Origin: Roseibacterium beibuensis | GTDB lineage: Bacteria > Pseudomonadota > Alphaproteobacteria > Rhodobacterales > Rhodobacteraceae | Direction: 5' to 3' | NCBI RefSeq assembly: GCF_039542305.1 | Contig: NZ_BAABHW010000001.1 | Location: forward strand, 186,001 to 250,000 | DNA length: 64,000 bases | Shown: positions 46,478 through 55,350 of the stretch, in pieces | Position numbering within the stretch: position 1 is the first letter of the stretch | Layout: each line of letters begins with the position of its first letter | Notes under the pieces: generated by a model | Database searches by the model: none | What the model saw: only the letters and a program-made list of their open reading frames with translations | Told to the model about the DNA's origin: nothing | Position numbers and translations under genes: made by a program

Positions 46478-47317
46478 ATGCGCCGCGCCCTGATCGCCGC
46501 CACGCTTCTGGCGTTCACCCTGCCGGTGCAAGCCCCCGCGCAGAGTGCCGAGACGCTGGCCGATATCCGGCAGGAATTGTCGGTGCTCTATGTCGAGTTG
46601 CAGCGGCTGGGGCGCGAGTTGAACACCACGGGCGGCGCGACGGGCAGCGGGGGCAGTGGCCCCGCTCTGGCGCGGATGGACGCGATCGAGGCCGAGCTTC
46701 GGCGCCTGACCTCGCTGACCGAAGAGTTGGAGCTGCGGATCAACCGCGTGGTGACGGATGGCACGAACCGCGTGGGCGACCTCGAGTTTCGTCTGTGCGA
46801 GCTTGAGCCCGATTGCGATATCGGTAGCCTTGGCGACACGCCCAACCTCGGCGGGGTCGAGGTGCCGACGACCGGTGGCACGCTGCCCGCGACGGGCGGC
46901 GGCGGCACAGGCGGCGGCGCGGGGCCGCAACTGGCCGTGGCCGAGCAGGACGATTTCGACCGCGCCCGCGCGGCCTTCGACGCCGGGAATTATGCCGAGG
47001 CCGCGCAGGCCTTCGAGGCGTTCACCCAGACCTATCCGGGTGGTCCCCTGTCGTCCGAGGCGCATTTCCTGCGCGGTGAGGCCGAGGCCGCGCAAGGCTC
47101 GTGGAACCGTGCGGCGCGTGCTTATCTCGACAGTTTCACCGCAGCGCCGGATGGGGAGCGTGCGCCCGCCGCGCTGACCAGTCTCGGGATCTCGCTGGGG
47201 CGTCTTGGGCAGGTCGAAGAGGCATGCGTGACACTGGGCGAGGTTGCCGTGCGCTATCCCGGCAGCCCCGCCGTATCCGAGGCGCAATCCGAGATGTCGC
47301 GCCTCGGCTGTTCGTGA
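46478..47317 (+). CDS. cpoB: Cell-division coordinator CpoB (YbgF)
   Basis: A 279-residue periplasmic protein: signal peptide (1-22), an N-terminal coiled coil (about 25-95, ADIRQELSVLYVELQRLGRE, LRRLTSLTEELELRIN) for trimerisation, a Gly/Thr-rich linker (about 120-150) and a TPR domain (about 160-279, FDRARAAFDAGNYAEAAQAF, GGPLSSEAHFLRGEA, SLGRLGQVEEACVTL). It couples Tol-Pal action with septal peptidoglycan synthesis. Five bases after pal and overlapped by the tilS start. Confidence 0.94.
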   Translation: MRRALIAATLLAFTLPVQAPAQSAETLADIRQELSVLYVELQRLGRELNTTGGATGSGGSGPALARMDAIEAELRRLTSLTEELELRINRVVTDGTNRVGDLEFRLCELEPDCDIGSLGDTPNLGGVEVPTTGGTLPATGGGGTGGGAGPQLAVAEQDDFDRARAAFDAGNYAEAAQAFEAFTQTYPGGPLSSEAHFLRGEAEAAQGSWNRAARAYLDSFTAAPDGERAPAALTSLGISLGRLGQVEEACVTLGEVAVRYPGSPAVSEAQSEMSRLGCS

Positions 47318-48591
47318 GCGACCCTTCTCTACAGGATCGTTTCGCCGCCCGCATGGGCCAGTTGCTGGGGCCGGAGTTTCCGTCCGCGATCGGGTTGGCC
47401 GTGTCGGGCGGTGGCGATTCCATGGCCCTGCTGACGCTGGCGCATAACTGGACGCGGGATTGGGGCGTGCAGTTGCGCGTCGTCACGGTGGATCACGGGC
47501 TGCGCCCCGAGAGCGCGGATGAGGCCGCGATGGTCGCCTGCGAATGCGCGTCCCTTGGCTGGCCGCATGACACGTTGCGCTGGCAGGGCTGGGACGGGCA
47601 GGGGAATTTGCAGGACGCGGCCCGCCGCGCGCGGCTGAACCTGATCGACGGCTGGCGCGGGGGCATGCGCGACGTGCTGGTCGCCCATACGCTCGACGAT
47701 CAGGCCGAAACGGTGCTGATGCGCCTCAAGCGCGGCTCGGGTGTCGACGGGCTGTCGGGCATGGCCGAGGCGCGGGTTCTGCCCTCGGGCATGCGTATCC
47801 TGCGGCCCTTGCTGGGCGAGCGTCGGGAGGCGTTGCGGCACTATCTGCGCACACTGAAAATGCCCTGGGTCGAGGACCCGTCGAACGAGGACCCGCGTTT
47901 CGACCGCGTTCAGGCGCGGCGCGCCTTGGCGGAATTGGCCCATTACGGGCTGAGCGCCGAGGCCTTGGCCCGGACTGCCGCGCGCATGGCGCGGGCGCGG
48001 GACGCGCTTTCCTTGCGGGCGGCGGAGGCCGCCAAGCGGATTGTCGCCGAGGGCGTGGGCTGCGGCCATGCGACCGGGGATCTGTGGATCGACCGTGACG
48101 GCTTCGCCGCGTTGGATCGCGAAACACAGTTGCGCCTGCTGGCGGCGGGGCTGCGCTGGATCGCGTCCGCCGCCTATCGCCCGCGCGCCTCGGCGCTTGA
48201 GGCGATGCTGGAGGCCGCGCTGTCGGGCGGGGGCAGCACGCTTGCCGGCTGCGCAGTGCGCGTGACCACGACGCATCTGCATTTGTTCCGCGAATACAAG
48301 GCGGTCGAAGGGGTGTCCGTGCCGGCAGGGCCCGGCGCACGCTGGGACACACGCTGGCGCATCTGCGCCCAAGGTGACGGTCTGACGATCCGTGCGCTTG
48401 GCCCGGATGGCTGGGCGCAGGTCGCGGAGAAACCCGGCGATGCGCCCCCCTTCGCCTCGGCGCGCAGCCTGCCGGCGCTGTTCAGGGGCGAAATGCTTGT
48501 CGCATGCCCTGCGATCGGGCATGGTGATCCAAAGGTTTTCGAGTTCGATCCGTCCGGCGGCCCTTTTGCCGCAGGTCTGAATCCGCATTGA
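47314..48591 (+). CDS. tilS: tRNA(Ile)-lysidine synthase
   Basis: A 425-residue enzyme that puts lysine on C34 of the AUA-reading tRNA-Ile. The PP-loop SGGGDSMALL (31-40) and the later ATPase-family phrases VDHGLRPES and AHTLDDQAETVLMRL are present, followed by the characteristic RPLLGERREALRHYL. Start GTG 47314 overlaps the cpoB stop as GTGA. It is the usual link between the tol genes and ftsH. Confidence 0.94.
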   Translation: MSDPSLQDRFAARMGQLLGPEFPSAIGLAVSGGGDSMALLTLAHNWTRDWGVQLRVVTVDHGLRPESADEAAMVACECASLGWPHDTLRWQGWDGQGNLQDAARRARLNLIDGWRGGMRDVLVAHTLDDQAETVLMRLKRGSGVDGLSGMAEARVLPSGMRILRPLLGERREALRHYLRTLKMPWVEDPSNEDPRFDRVQARRALAELAHYGLSAEALARTAARMARARDALSLRAAEAAKRIVAEGVGCGHATGDLWIDRDGFAALDRETQLRLLAAGLRWIASAAYRPRASALEAMLEAALSGGGSTLAGCAVRVTTTHLHLFREYKAVEGVSVPAGPGARWDTRWRICAQGDGLTIRALGPDGWAQVAEKPGDAPPFASARSLPALFRGEMLVACPAIGHGDPKVFEFDPSGGPFAAGLNPH

Positions 48592-48669
48592 AGTCAGCGC
48601 CCCCGTGTCTATCTTAGGCTGAAGGCGGGCGCGGAACTCCCCCGCCACGGAATTTTGAGGAGATTTCCC

Positions 48670-50586
48670 TTGGGCAACGCGCGAAATATCGCATTCTGGG
48701 TCATCCTGTTCTTGCTGATCCTCGCTCTCTTCAACCTGTTTTCGGGCGGCCAGTCGCAGATGAATGCGCGCGGCGTTGCCTATTCGGATTTCATCCAGCA
48801 GGTCGAAAACGGCACGGTCATGTCGGCAACACTGGATGGCGAAAACATCCAGTTCACCACCGCGGACGGCACCTTTGGCACCGTCGCGCCGGGTGACGCA
48901 CAGACCACCGAGATGCTGCTGAACAACGACGTGCGCATCGAGGCGCAGCCGCAGGAGCAGTCGGGCTTCCTGAGCGTCCTGTCGCTCTGGCTGCCGGTGC
49001 TGGTTCTGATCGGGATCTGGATCTTCTTCATGAACCGGATGCAGGGCGGCGGTCGTGGCGGCGCCATGGGCTTTGGCAAGTCCAAGGCAAAGCTGCTGAC
49101 CGAGAAGCATGGCCGCGTGACGTTCGACGACGTGGCGGGCATCGACGAGGCCAAGGAAGAGCTGGAAGAGATCGTCGAATTCCTGCGCAACCCGCAGAAA
49201 TTCTCGCGCCTTGGCGGCAAGATCCCGAAAGGCGCGCTGCTGGTCGGCCCTCCGGGCACCGGTAAGACGCTTCTGGCACGCGCCATCGCGGGCGAGGCGG
49301 GCGTGCCCTTCTTCACCATCTCGGGGTCGGATTTCGTGGAAATGTTCGTCGGTGTCGGCGCCAGCCGTGTGCGCGACATGTTCGAGCAGGCCAAGAAGAA
49401 CGCGCCTTGTATCGTGTTCATCGACGAGATCGACGCCGTGGGCCGGTCGCGTGGCGTGGGCTATGGCGGCGGCAATGACGAGCGCGAGCAGACGCTGAAC
49501 CAGCTTCTGGTCGAGATGGACGGGTTCGAGGCCAACGAGGGCATCATCATCGTCGCGGCCACCAACCGCCCCGACGTTCTGGACCCCGCGCTGCTGCGCC
49601 CCGGTCGTTTCGACCGCCAGGTGCAGGTGCCCAACCCCGACATTCGCGGTCGCGAGCGCATCCTTGGCGTGCATGCCCGCAAGGTGCCGCTTGGCCCCGA
49701 CGTGGACCTGCGCATCATCGCGCGCGGCACGCCGGGCTTCTCGGGCGCCGATCTGGCGAACCTGGTGAACGAGGCGGCCCTGATGGCCGCGCGTATCAAC
49801 CGCCGCTTCGTCACGATGGAGGATTTCGAGAACGCCAAGGACAAGGTCATGATGGGGTCCGAGCGCCGCAGCATGGTCATGACCGAGGACGAGAAGAAGC
49901 TGACCGCCTATCACGAGGCCGGTCACGCCATCGTCGGCCTCAACGTCCCGCAGCATGACCCGATCCACAAGGCGACGATCATCCCGCGGGGTCGGGCGCT
50001 TGGCCTCGTGCTGTCGCTGCCGGAACGGGACCAGTTGTCGGTCAGCTACACCAAGTACACATCCAAGATCGCCATGGCGATGGGCGGACGCGTCGCCGAG
50101 GAACTGGTGTTCGGCCCTGAGAACGTGACGTCGGGCGCAGCCTCGGACATTCAGCAAGTGTCCAAGATCGCCCGGGCCATGGTCACGCAGTTCGGCTATG
50201 CCGAAGAGCTTGGCTTCGTCGATTACGCCAACGAACAGCAATCCTACCTGGGAAGCTATGGCGGTGGCACCAATCACTCGGCCGCGACGCAGAAGATCAT
50301 CGACGACAAGGTCAAGGAACTGGTGGACGAAGGCTATGAAACCGCCAAGCGCATCCTGACCGAAAAGCGCGACGATCTGGAGCGTCTGGCGCAGGGCCTG
50401 TTGGAATACGAGACCCTGACCGGCAACGAGATCCAGAAGGTCATCAACGGCGAGCCGCTGAACCGCGGCGACGACAGCGACGACGCCTCGACCGGCGGCA
50501 CCCCGTCGATCACGGCCGTGCCGAAGACGAAAAAGCCGAAATCCGATCCGGACACGGGCGGGTTCGAGCCGGAACCGTCGGCCTGA
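48670..50586 (+). CDS. ftsH: ATP-dependent zinc metalloprotease FtsH
   Basis: A 638-residue membrane AAA+ protease that degrades misfolded membrane proteins and regulators. Two N-terminal transmembrane helices (about 8-25 and 101-120) flank a periplasmic domain; then Walker A GPPGTGKT (193-200), Walker B IVFIDEIDAVGR, the pore loop FVEMFVG, second region of homology ATNRPDVLDPALLRPGRFD and the zinc site HEAGH. It starts at TTG 48670, eight bases after AGGAG, giving the canonical GNARNIAFW start; the rare TTG may limit translation. It ends at a strong terminator. Confidence 0.98.
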   Translation: MGNARNIAFWVILFLLILALFNLFSGGQSQMNARGVAYSDFIQQVENGTVMSATLDGENIQFTTADGTFGTVAPGDAQTTEMLLNNDVRIEAQPQEQSGFLSVLSLWLPVLVLIGIWIFFMNRMQGGGRGGAMGFGKSKAKLLTEKHGRVTFDDVAGIDEAKEELEEIVEFLRNPQKFSRLGGKIPKGALLVGPPGTGKTLLARAIAGEAGVPFFTISGSDFVEMFVGVGASRVRDMFEQAKKNAPCIVFIDEIDAVGRSRGVGYGGGNDEREQTLNQLLVEMDGFEANEGIIIVAATNRPDVLDPALLRPGRFDRQVQVPNPDIRGRERILGVHARKVPLGPDVDLRIIARGTPGFSGADLANLVNEAALMAARINRRFVTMEDFENAKDKVMMGSERRSMVMTEDEKKLTAYHEAGHAIVGLNVPQHDPIHKATIIPRGRALGLVLSLPERDQLSVSYTKYTSKIAMAMGGRVAEELVFGPENVTSGAASDIQQVSKIARAMVTQFGYAEELGFVDYANEQQSYLGSYGGGTNHSAATQKIIDDKVKELVDEGYETAKRILTEKRDDLERLAQGLLEYETLTGNEIQKVINGEPLNRGDDSDDASTGGTPSITAVPKTKKPKSDPDTGGFEPEPSA

Positions 50587-50607
50587 TCGCCGCGATCATC
50601 CGATAAA

Positions 50608-50642
50608 GAAAACGCCCCGGCCGGTTTGGCCGGGGCGTTTTC
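50608..50642. terminator. Bidirectional terminator after ftsH
   Basis: Perfect 15-bp stem GAAAACGCCCCGGCC / GGCCGGGGCGTTTTC with a GGTTT loop; the A- and T-tracts suit both ftsH and the convergent coiled-coil gene. Confidence 0.92.
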
Positions 50643-50661
50643 GTTTCATCGGTCGCAGAGG

Positions 50662-50952
50662 TTAGTCTTCGGTGTATTTCTTGCGGGCCTCGGTCATGCC
50701 CTTTTCCATGGCTTTCCAGGCGTCCTGAAAGCTCGACTGCATTTCCTTCCACGCATCCACGTTCGCCTTGTGGATCTTGTCGAGATGGTCCTGCGCGACC
50801 TTGCGCTGCTCTTCCATCTGTTCGAGTTGCGCCTTGAAATGCTCCTGCCCCTTGGCCTGCATCTCGCCGGCCTGGGCCTGCATCTTTTTCAGCTCGGCAT
50901 TCCACGCATCGAGCTGTTCCTTGGCCTTTTCGACGAATTCATCCTGTTTCAT
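50662..50952 (-). CDS. Small coiled-coil protein
   Basis: A 96-residue, highly charged, entirely helical protein (heptads through DAWNAELKKMQAQAGEMQAK and AQLEQMEEQRKVAQDHLDKI), rich in Gln, Lys, Glu and Met and without Cys or membrane segment. It resembles phasin-like or cytoplasmic coiled-coil proteins of alphaproteobacteria; no named function. ATG 50952 has GGAGG ten bases upstream. Confidence 0.8.
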   Translation of the reverse strand: MKQDEFVEKAKEQLDAWNAELKKMQAQAGEMQAKGQEHFKAQLEQMEEQRKVAQDHLDKIHKANVDAWKEMQSSFQDAWKAMEKGMTEARKKYTED

Positions 50953-51091
50953 CGGGTGGTATCCTCCAATTCCAGATGAGACGAGGCTAACACGCTTCTG
51001 CGAAAAACAGGCGACGCTTTCGCCGGTTTTCGGGTTGCGGTGATCCGAAGCCGGCGATCAAGTGGACGCGTTTCTTGGAAAGGATGCCGAC

Positions 51092-51694
51092 ATGCCCGCG
51101 CTGAAACCGACCGAGTTCATGGGCCGTGTGGTCTGGCTGGGCGTCAACCAAGACCGCGCCGCGGCGCTCGAGTCGACCTCGCGGGACGTGCTGTCGCTGC
51201 CGTTCGGTGGGCCGCCGGAGGAAAGCCATTCCGGCGTCACGCGCCGGTCATGCAGTCGCGTCTCCAGACAATATCCAAAGGGCACGGAAATCGCGAATAC
51301 GCGGCAGGTCTCGATCGTGTCGGAGGAGGATCTGGCGTTGATCGCGCAGGACATGGGCCTTGCGCGGATCGAGCCGGAATGGTTGGGCGTCAGCATGGTC
51401 GTGGCTGGCATCCCCGATTTCTCGCTCATCCCACCGTCGTCGCGGCTACAGGATGACGCCTCGGGGACAACGCTGGTGGTGGATATGGAAAACCGTCCCT
51501 GTCACCTGGTCTCGGCGGTGATCGAACGGGGGTATCCCGGCATCGGGAAACGCTTCAAGCCAGCGGCGCGGAACCGGCGGGGCGTGACGGCCTGGGTCGA
51601 ACGGCCCGGCGAGATCGCGCTTGGGGCCACGTTGCGATTGCACATCCCGGATCAACCGGTCTGGCCGCATCTCGCCACGGCGCGGAACGGCTGA
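51092..51694 (+). CDS. MOSC-domain protein
   Basis: A 200-residue protein of the MOSC superfamily (molybdenum-cofactor sulfurase C-terminal domain), a beta-barrel module that binds sulfur or molybdopterin-type compounds. The conserved Cys is in MENRPCHLVSAVI, followed by FKPAARNRRGVTAWVERPGE. It is a stand-alone MOSC form related to YiiM. ATG 51092 follows GAAAGG; a GTG ten codons earlier is less likely. Confidence 0.85.
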   Translation: MPALKPTEFMGRVVWLGVNQDRAAALESTSRDVLSLPFGGPPEESHSGVTRRSCSRVSRQYPKGTEIANTRQVSIVSEEDLALIAQDMGLARIEPEWLGVSMVVAGIPDFSLIPPSSRLQDDASGTTLVVDMENRPCHLVSAVIERGYPGIGKRFKPAARNRRGVTAWVERPGEIALGATLRLHIPDQPVWPHLATARNG

Positions 51695-51698
51695 GCGA

Positions 51699-51785
51699 TC
51701 AGGCCAGAACGGCAAGCGCGAGGCTGGGAACCATGCCGATCAGGGCACCGGTGAAAATCAGGATCGCAGGCATCGAGGGGCGCAT
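51699..51785 (-). CDS. 28-residue hydrophobic peptide
   Basis: From ATG 51785, with GGAG eight bases upstream, a short frame encodes MRPSMPAILIFTGALIGMVP then SLALAVLA and ends at TGA 51699-51701. It is one membrane-spanning helix with a single positive charge at its N-terminus, so it would insert N-in. It fills the space between the MOSC stop (51694) and the divergent fhs leader. No homologue is recalled; the ribosome site and the amphipathic-free helix make it a plausible small membrane protein. Confidence 0.5.
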   Translation of the reverse strand: MRPSMPAILIFTGALIGMVPSLALAVLA

Positions 51786-51977
51786 GGGGTCGCTCCGTTT
51801 GCTTGTGGCAGTTGCCGTAACAACGTGACGTCAGTGCAAAAAGTTCCGGGCAACTCGCGGGGAAAGCCGTGCAGTGACGGGCAAACGGGCCATAATGTCG
51901 GAATTGTCCGCTTGGCCAGGCGTGCCAGCCGATATAGCCGAGAGCGGGAGAAGTGCAGCGGAAGGGAGCCGCCCGAC

Positions 51978-53654
51978 ATGGGGTTCAAGACCGATATCGA
52001 GATCGCCCGAGAGGCGAAGAAACAGCCCATTCAGCAGATCGGCGCCAAGCTGGACATTCCGTCCGAGGCGCTGCTGCCTTACGGCCATGACAAGGCCAAG
52101 GTCGGGCAGGAGTTCATCAATTCCCTGGATGACCGCCCGAATGGCAAGCTGATCCTCGTGACCGCGATCAACCCCACGCCGGCCGGTGAGGGCAAGACCA
52201 CGACAACCGTGGGCTTGGGCGATGGCCTGAACCGCATCGGCAAGCGCGCCGCGATCTGCATCCGCGAAGCCTCGCTCGGGCCGAATTTCGGGATGAAGGG
52301 CGGGGCCGCTGGCGGGGGGCATGCGCAGGTCGTGCCGATGGAGGACATGAACCTGCATTTCACCGGCGATTTCCACGCGATCACGGCGGCGCATAACCTG
52401 CTGTCGGCGATGATCGACAACCACATCTACTGGGGCAACGAGCTTGGCATCGACGAGCGCCGGGTGACCTGGCGCCGGGTGATCGACATGAACGACCGCG
52501 CGCTGCGCGATGTGGTGACCGCGTTGGGGGGCGTGGCTAACGGCTTCCCGCGGCAGACCGGCTTCGACATCACCGTGGCCTCCGAGGTCATGGCGATCCT
52601 CTGCCTAGCCGCCGACCTGGACGATCTGCAAAGCCGCCTGGGCGACATGATCGTGGCCTACACGCGGGACCGCGCGCCGATCTATTGCCGCGATATCAAG
52701 GCCGATGGCGCGATGACCGTGCTGCTGAAGGACGCGATGCAGCCCAACCTCGTGCAGACGCTGGAAAACAACCCCGCCTTCGTCCATGGCGGTCCCTTCG
52801 CCAATATCGCCCATGGCTGCAACTCGGTCATCGCGACGAAGACGGCGCTGAAACTGGCCGATTACGTCGTGACCGAAGCCGGGTTCGGCGCGGATCTCGG
52901 GGCCGAGAAGTTCATGAACATCAAGTGCCGCAAGGCGGGGCTCGCGCCCGACGCGGTGGTGATCGTGGCGACCGTGCGTGCGATGAAGATGAACGGGGGC
53001 GTGGCCAAGGCCGATCTGGGGGCCGAGAACGTGGCGGCTGTCGAGGCCGGGTGCGCGAACCTCGGGCGCCACATCAAGAATGTCAAAGGCTTCGGCGTGC
53101 CGGTCGTGGTGGGCATCAACCATTTCGCGGGCGATACCGAGGCCGAGATCGCCGCGGTGAAGGCCTACGTGGCCGAGCAGGGCGCCGAGGCGATCTTGTG
53201 CAAGCATTGGGCCGACGGTGGTGCGGGGGCCGAGGAGCTGGCCCGCAAGGTGGTGGAGCTGGCCGATAGCGGTGTGGCGGAGTTCACGACGCTCTATCCC
53301 GACGAGATGCCGCTGTTCGAGAAGATCGAGGCCGTGGCCAAGGGCATCTACCATGCCGGCGAGGTGACGGCGGACAAGAAGGTCCGCGACCAGTTGACGG
53401 CCTGGGAAGAGGCCGGGTACGGCCATCTGCCGGTCTGCATGGCCAAGACGCAGTATTCCTTCTCGACCGACCCGAACGAGCGCGGCGCGCCGGAGGGGCA
53501 TACCATCCCGGTGCGCGAGGTGCGGTTGTCGGCGGGGGCCGGGTTCGTCGTGGCGATCTGCGGGGAGATCATGACCATGCCGGGCCTGCCGCGCGTGCCG
53601 GCCTCGGAGAATATCCGCCTGAACGAGGACAGCCTGATCGAAGGCCTGTTCTGA
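51978..53654 (+). CDS. fhs: Formate--tetrahydrofolate ligase
   Basis: A 558-residue enzyme making 10-formyl-THF from formate, THF and ATP, a key entry to one-carbon metabolism. The P-loop-like TPAGEGKTTTTVGLGDGL (67-84), REASLGPNFGMKGGAAGGG and the THF-binding FTGDFHAITAAHNLLSAMID are intact, and the protein has the standard length. ATG 51978 follows GGAAGGGAG. It stands without folD in this window. In Rhodobacterales it supports one-carbon and DMSP or methylamine-derived formate use (general knowledge). Confidence 0.97.
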   Translation: MGFKTDIEIAREAKKQPIQQIGAKLDIPSEALLPYGHDKAKVGQEFINSLDDRPNGKLILVTAINPTPAGEGKTTTTVGLGDGLNRIGKRAAICIREASLGPNFGMKGGAAGGGHAQVVPMEDMNLHFTGDFHAITAAHNLLSAMIDNHIYWGNELGIDERRVTWRRVIDMNDRALRDVVTALGGVANGFPRQTGFDITVASEVMAILCLAADLDDLQSRLGDMIVAYTRDRAPIYCRDIKADGAMTVLLKDAMQPNLVQTLENNPAFVHGGPFANIAHGCNSVIATKTALKLADYVVTEAGFGADLGAEKFMNIKCRKAGLAPDAVVIVATVRAMKMNGGVAKADLGAENVAAVEAGCANLGRHIKNVKGFGVPVVVGINHFAGDTEAEIAAVKAYVAEQGAEAILCKHWADGGAGAEELARKVVELADSGVAEFTTLYPDEMPLFEKIEAVAKGIYHAGEVTADKKVRDQLTAWEEAGYGHLPVCMAKTQYSFSTDPNERGAPEGHTIPVREVRLSAGAGFVVAICGEIMTMPGLPRVPASENIRLNEDSLIEGLF

Positions 53655-53665
53655 GCCGGGCGCGC

Positions 53666-53762
53666 GGCGCGGGGGCCTTGACCCCCCGCGCCACGCCGGG
53701 GGCGCTGCCCCCATGCCGCCCGGGCGGGCGGCATTCCCCCGGAGTTTTTGGCCAAGATGAAG
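53666..53762. repeat. Hairpin cluster downstream of fhs
   Basis: Three successive dyads: GGCGCGGGGG / CCCCCGCGCC (53666-53692), GGGGGC-GCT-GCCCCC (53698-53712) and ATGCCGCCC-GGGC-GGGCGGCAT (53713-53734), followed by CCCCCGGAGTTTTTGGCCAA GATGAAG. Similar GC-rich hairpin strings ending in a CCCCCGGAGT..TTTGG tail are common between genes in Rhodobacterales (general knowledge). The first hairpin may end fhs transcription. Confidence 0.65.
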
Positions 53763-53877
53763 AGGCTTTGGCCGGGTCCGTTTCGCTGACTGGTCGTTGG
53801 GACCTGTGGTCCCGTTTGCAAGGTCTTGGGGGGCGATGGACAGGGCTGTCGATCGCCTTGGCATTGGTGCTGAAGGG

Positions 53878-54321
53878 TCAGGACGGGATCATCGTGCCTT
53901 GCAGGATGGCAACGTCGCGCAGGCTGCCATCTTCGGCTTCTGCCCGTACGGTCGCGCGTGCGATTATCAGGCGTCGGCCCGGTTTGACGACTTCGCCTTC
54001 CGCGATCAGTCGGCGGCCGGTGGCGGGCGCCAGCAGGTTGATCTTCATCTCGACGGTCAGCACCTCGGAGCCCTCGGGCATGAGGCTGAGCGCGGAGTAG
54101 CCCGCCGCGCTGTCGCCGAGTGCGAAGGTGGCGCCGGCATGCACGAACCCGTGTTGCTGGCCGATCCGTGGCGACACGTCGAGGGACAGCACCACCCGGC
54201 CGATTGCGATCTCGTCTATCCGTGCGCCGATTGTCGCCATCATCTCTTGCCGCGCAAAGCTGTCGCGGATCGCTTGTACGCGCTCGGGCGCGATCAAGGT
54301 CGTTCTGTCGGGGTGCTCCAT
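53878..54321 (-). CDS. PaaI-family thioesterase
   Basis: A 147-residue hotdog-fold protein. The PaaI signature RIGQQHGFVHAGATFALGDSAAGYSA with its catalytic Asp, and EMKINLLAPATGRRLIAEGE, are complete. It hydrolyses aromatic or short acyl-CoA thioesters. ATG 54321 gives the family-typical length; longer forms begin in the non-coding region. A GC-rich hairpin cluster and about 110 bp separate it from fhs. Confidence 0.9.
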   Translation of the reverse strand: MEHPDRTTLIAPERVQAIRDSFARQEMMATIGARIDEIAIGRVVLSLDVSPRIGQQHGFVHAGATFALGDSAAGYSALSLMPEGSEVLTVEMKINLLAPATGRRLIAEGEVVKPGRRLIIARATVRAEAEDGSLRDVAILQGTMIPS

Positions 54322-54599
54322 GAAACAAAAAGCCTTTTGAGTGCGGTTTTCTGGCCCTTTTCCGGGACGGAAGATGGGGCCGGGGTGGGGCGATCGAACC
54401 CTCGGAAGGTTCGCGCAAGCTTGCATGTTTTTGTGCGACGACACGACTGTTTTTGACGTTTTGCCGTGAAGCTGAGCCAACGCGTCGGCAGACGGAGATC
54501 ACCTGCATGTGCGGCAGGATGGCGGTCGGTATGTCGTCGTGTGGAGTGGCGGGCAGGGTGTGCAGTCAGCGCTGCGCCGGTGTTCCGGCCGAGCGAACC

Positions 54600-55280
54600 C
54601 TAGCCGGCGTCGCGACGGGCGCGCGGCATGGGCAGAGCAACGGGCGGGTCGCCGAGCAGGATGGCGCGCGCACCGGGGGCCATGAGCCCCGACAGTTCGG
54701 GCCGGTCGCAGGAGAGGCCGCCGGTATAGGTGCCATAGGCGGGCAGGACCAGGCGGCGGTCATCGACGAGAAAGCAGCGGCGCGACAGGCTGCGGCCACG
54801 CAGGGCGACGCGGGCCTTGGGGTGGTAGTGGCCTGAGATTTCCCTGGTTTTCTCAGGATCCGCGATATGGCGGAAAGTGATACCCGCCAGCGTGACCGTT
54901 GCAAGGTGCGTCCCGCCCACCGACACGGGGCCCGGATCGTGATTGCCCTCGATCCAGATCCAGCGGCGGCCTGCCATGAGGGGGCCGAGCGCCTCGCTCG
55001 TCTCCTCGTCCAGCGCCTCGGCGGCTGCGCTGTCGTCGAAACTGTCGCCGAGGCAGATCACGGTTTTCGGGTCTGTCGCGGCGATGTCCTCTGCGAGTTT
55101 TGCAAGGGTCTCCATCCCTTCATAGGGCGGCAGCATCGGTCCACCGCGCCGGGCCATGCGCTCGGATTTCCCAAGGTGCAGGTCGGAGACGCAGAGCAGA
55201 CCCTGCGCAGGCCAGGAGAGCGCGCCGGAGGGCCGCGCGTGGAAGGTTTCGCCGGCGAAGGTGAAGGGCAGGGTGTTCAT
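54600..55280 (-). CDS. pdeM: Ligase-associated DNA damage response endonuclease PdeM
   Basis: A 226-residue calcineurin-like metallophosphoesterase. Metal-binding motifs are SDLHLGKSE (D33, H35), GDSFDD (78-83), GNHD (112-115) and GHYH (150-153). PdeM is a DNA nuclease encoded with an Lhr-like helicase, an ATP-dependent ligase and an exonuclease in a bacterial DNA-repair module. Here only the helicase, 70 bp upstream on the same strand, is adjacent; ligase and exonuclease are not in the window. ATG 55280. Confidence 0.92.
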   Translation of the reverse strand: MNTLPFTFAGETFHARPSGALSWPAQGLLCVSDLHLGKSERMARRGGPMLPPYEGMETLAKLAEDIAATDPKTVICLGDSFDDSAAAEALDEETSEALGPLMAGRRWIWIEGNHDPGPVSVGGTHLATVTLAGITFRHIADPEKTREISGHYHPKARVALRGRSLSRRCFLVDDRRLVLPAYGTYTGGLSCDRPELSGLMAPGARAILLGDPPVALPMPRARRDAG

Positions 55281-55350
55281 GCTTCGTTCGGTGTGCCATG
55301 GGGAATTTCATGGCGCAAGGGGGTGGCTTGAGGCCTGAGGGGGCGGCGGG

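Noticed and set aside
47329..50277. 982-codon minus-strand open frame across tilS and ftsH
   Set aside because: Shadow of two core genes whose motifs are complete on the plus strand.
54380..54420. GGTTCGATC on the minus strand resembling a tRNA T-loop
   Set aside because: No acceptor or anticodon stem can be formed around it.
54508..54600. ATG with MCGRM, the start of YedK-type SOS peptidases
   Set aside because: Only the first few residues fit; the rest of the frame does not resemble the family, so it is too short to claim even as a relic.
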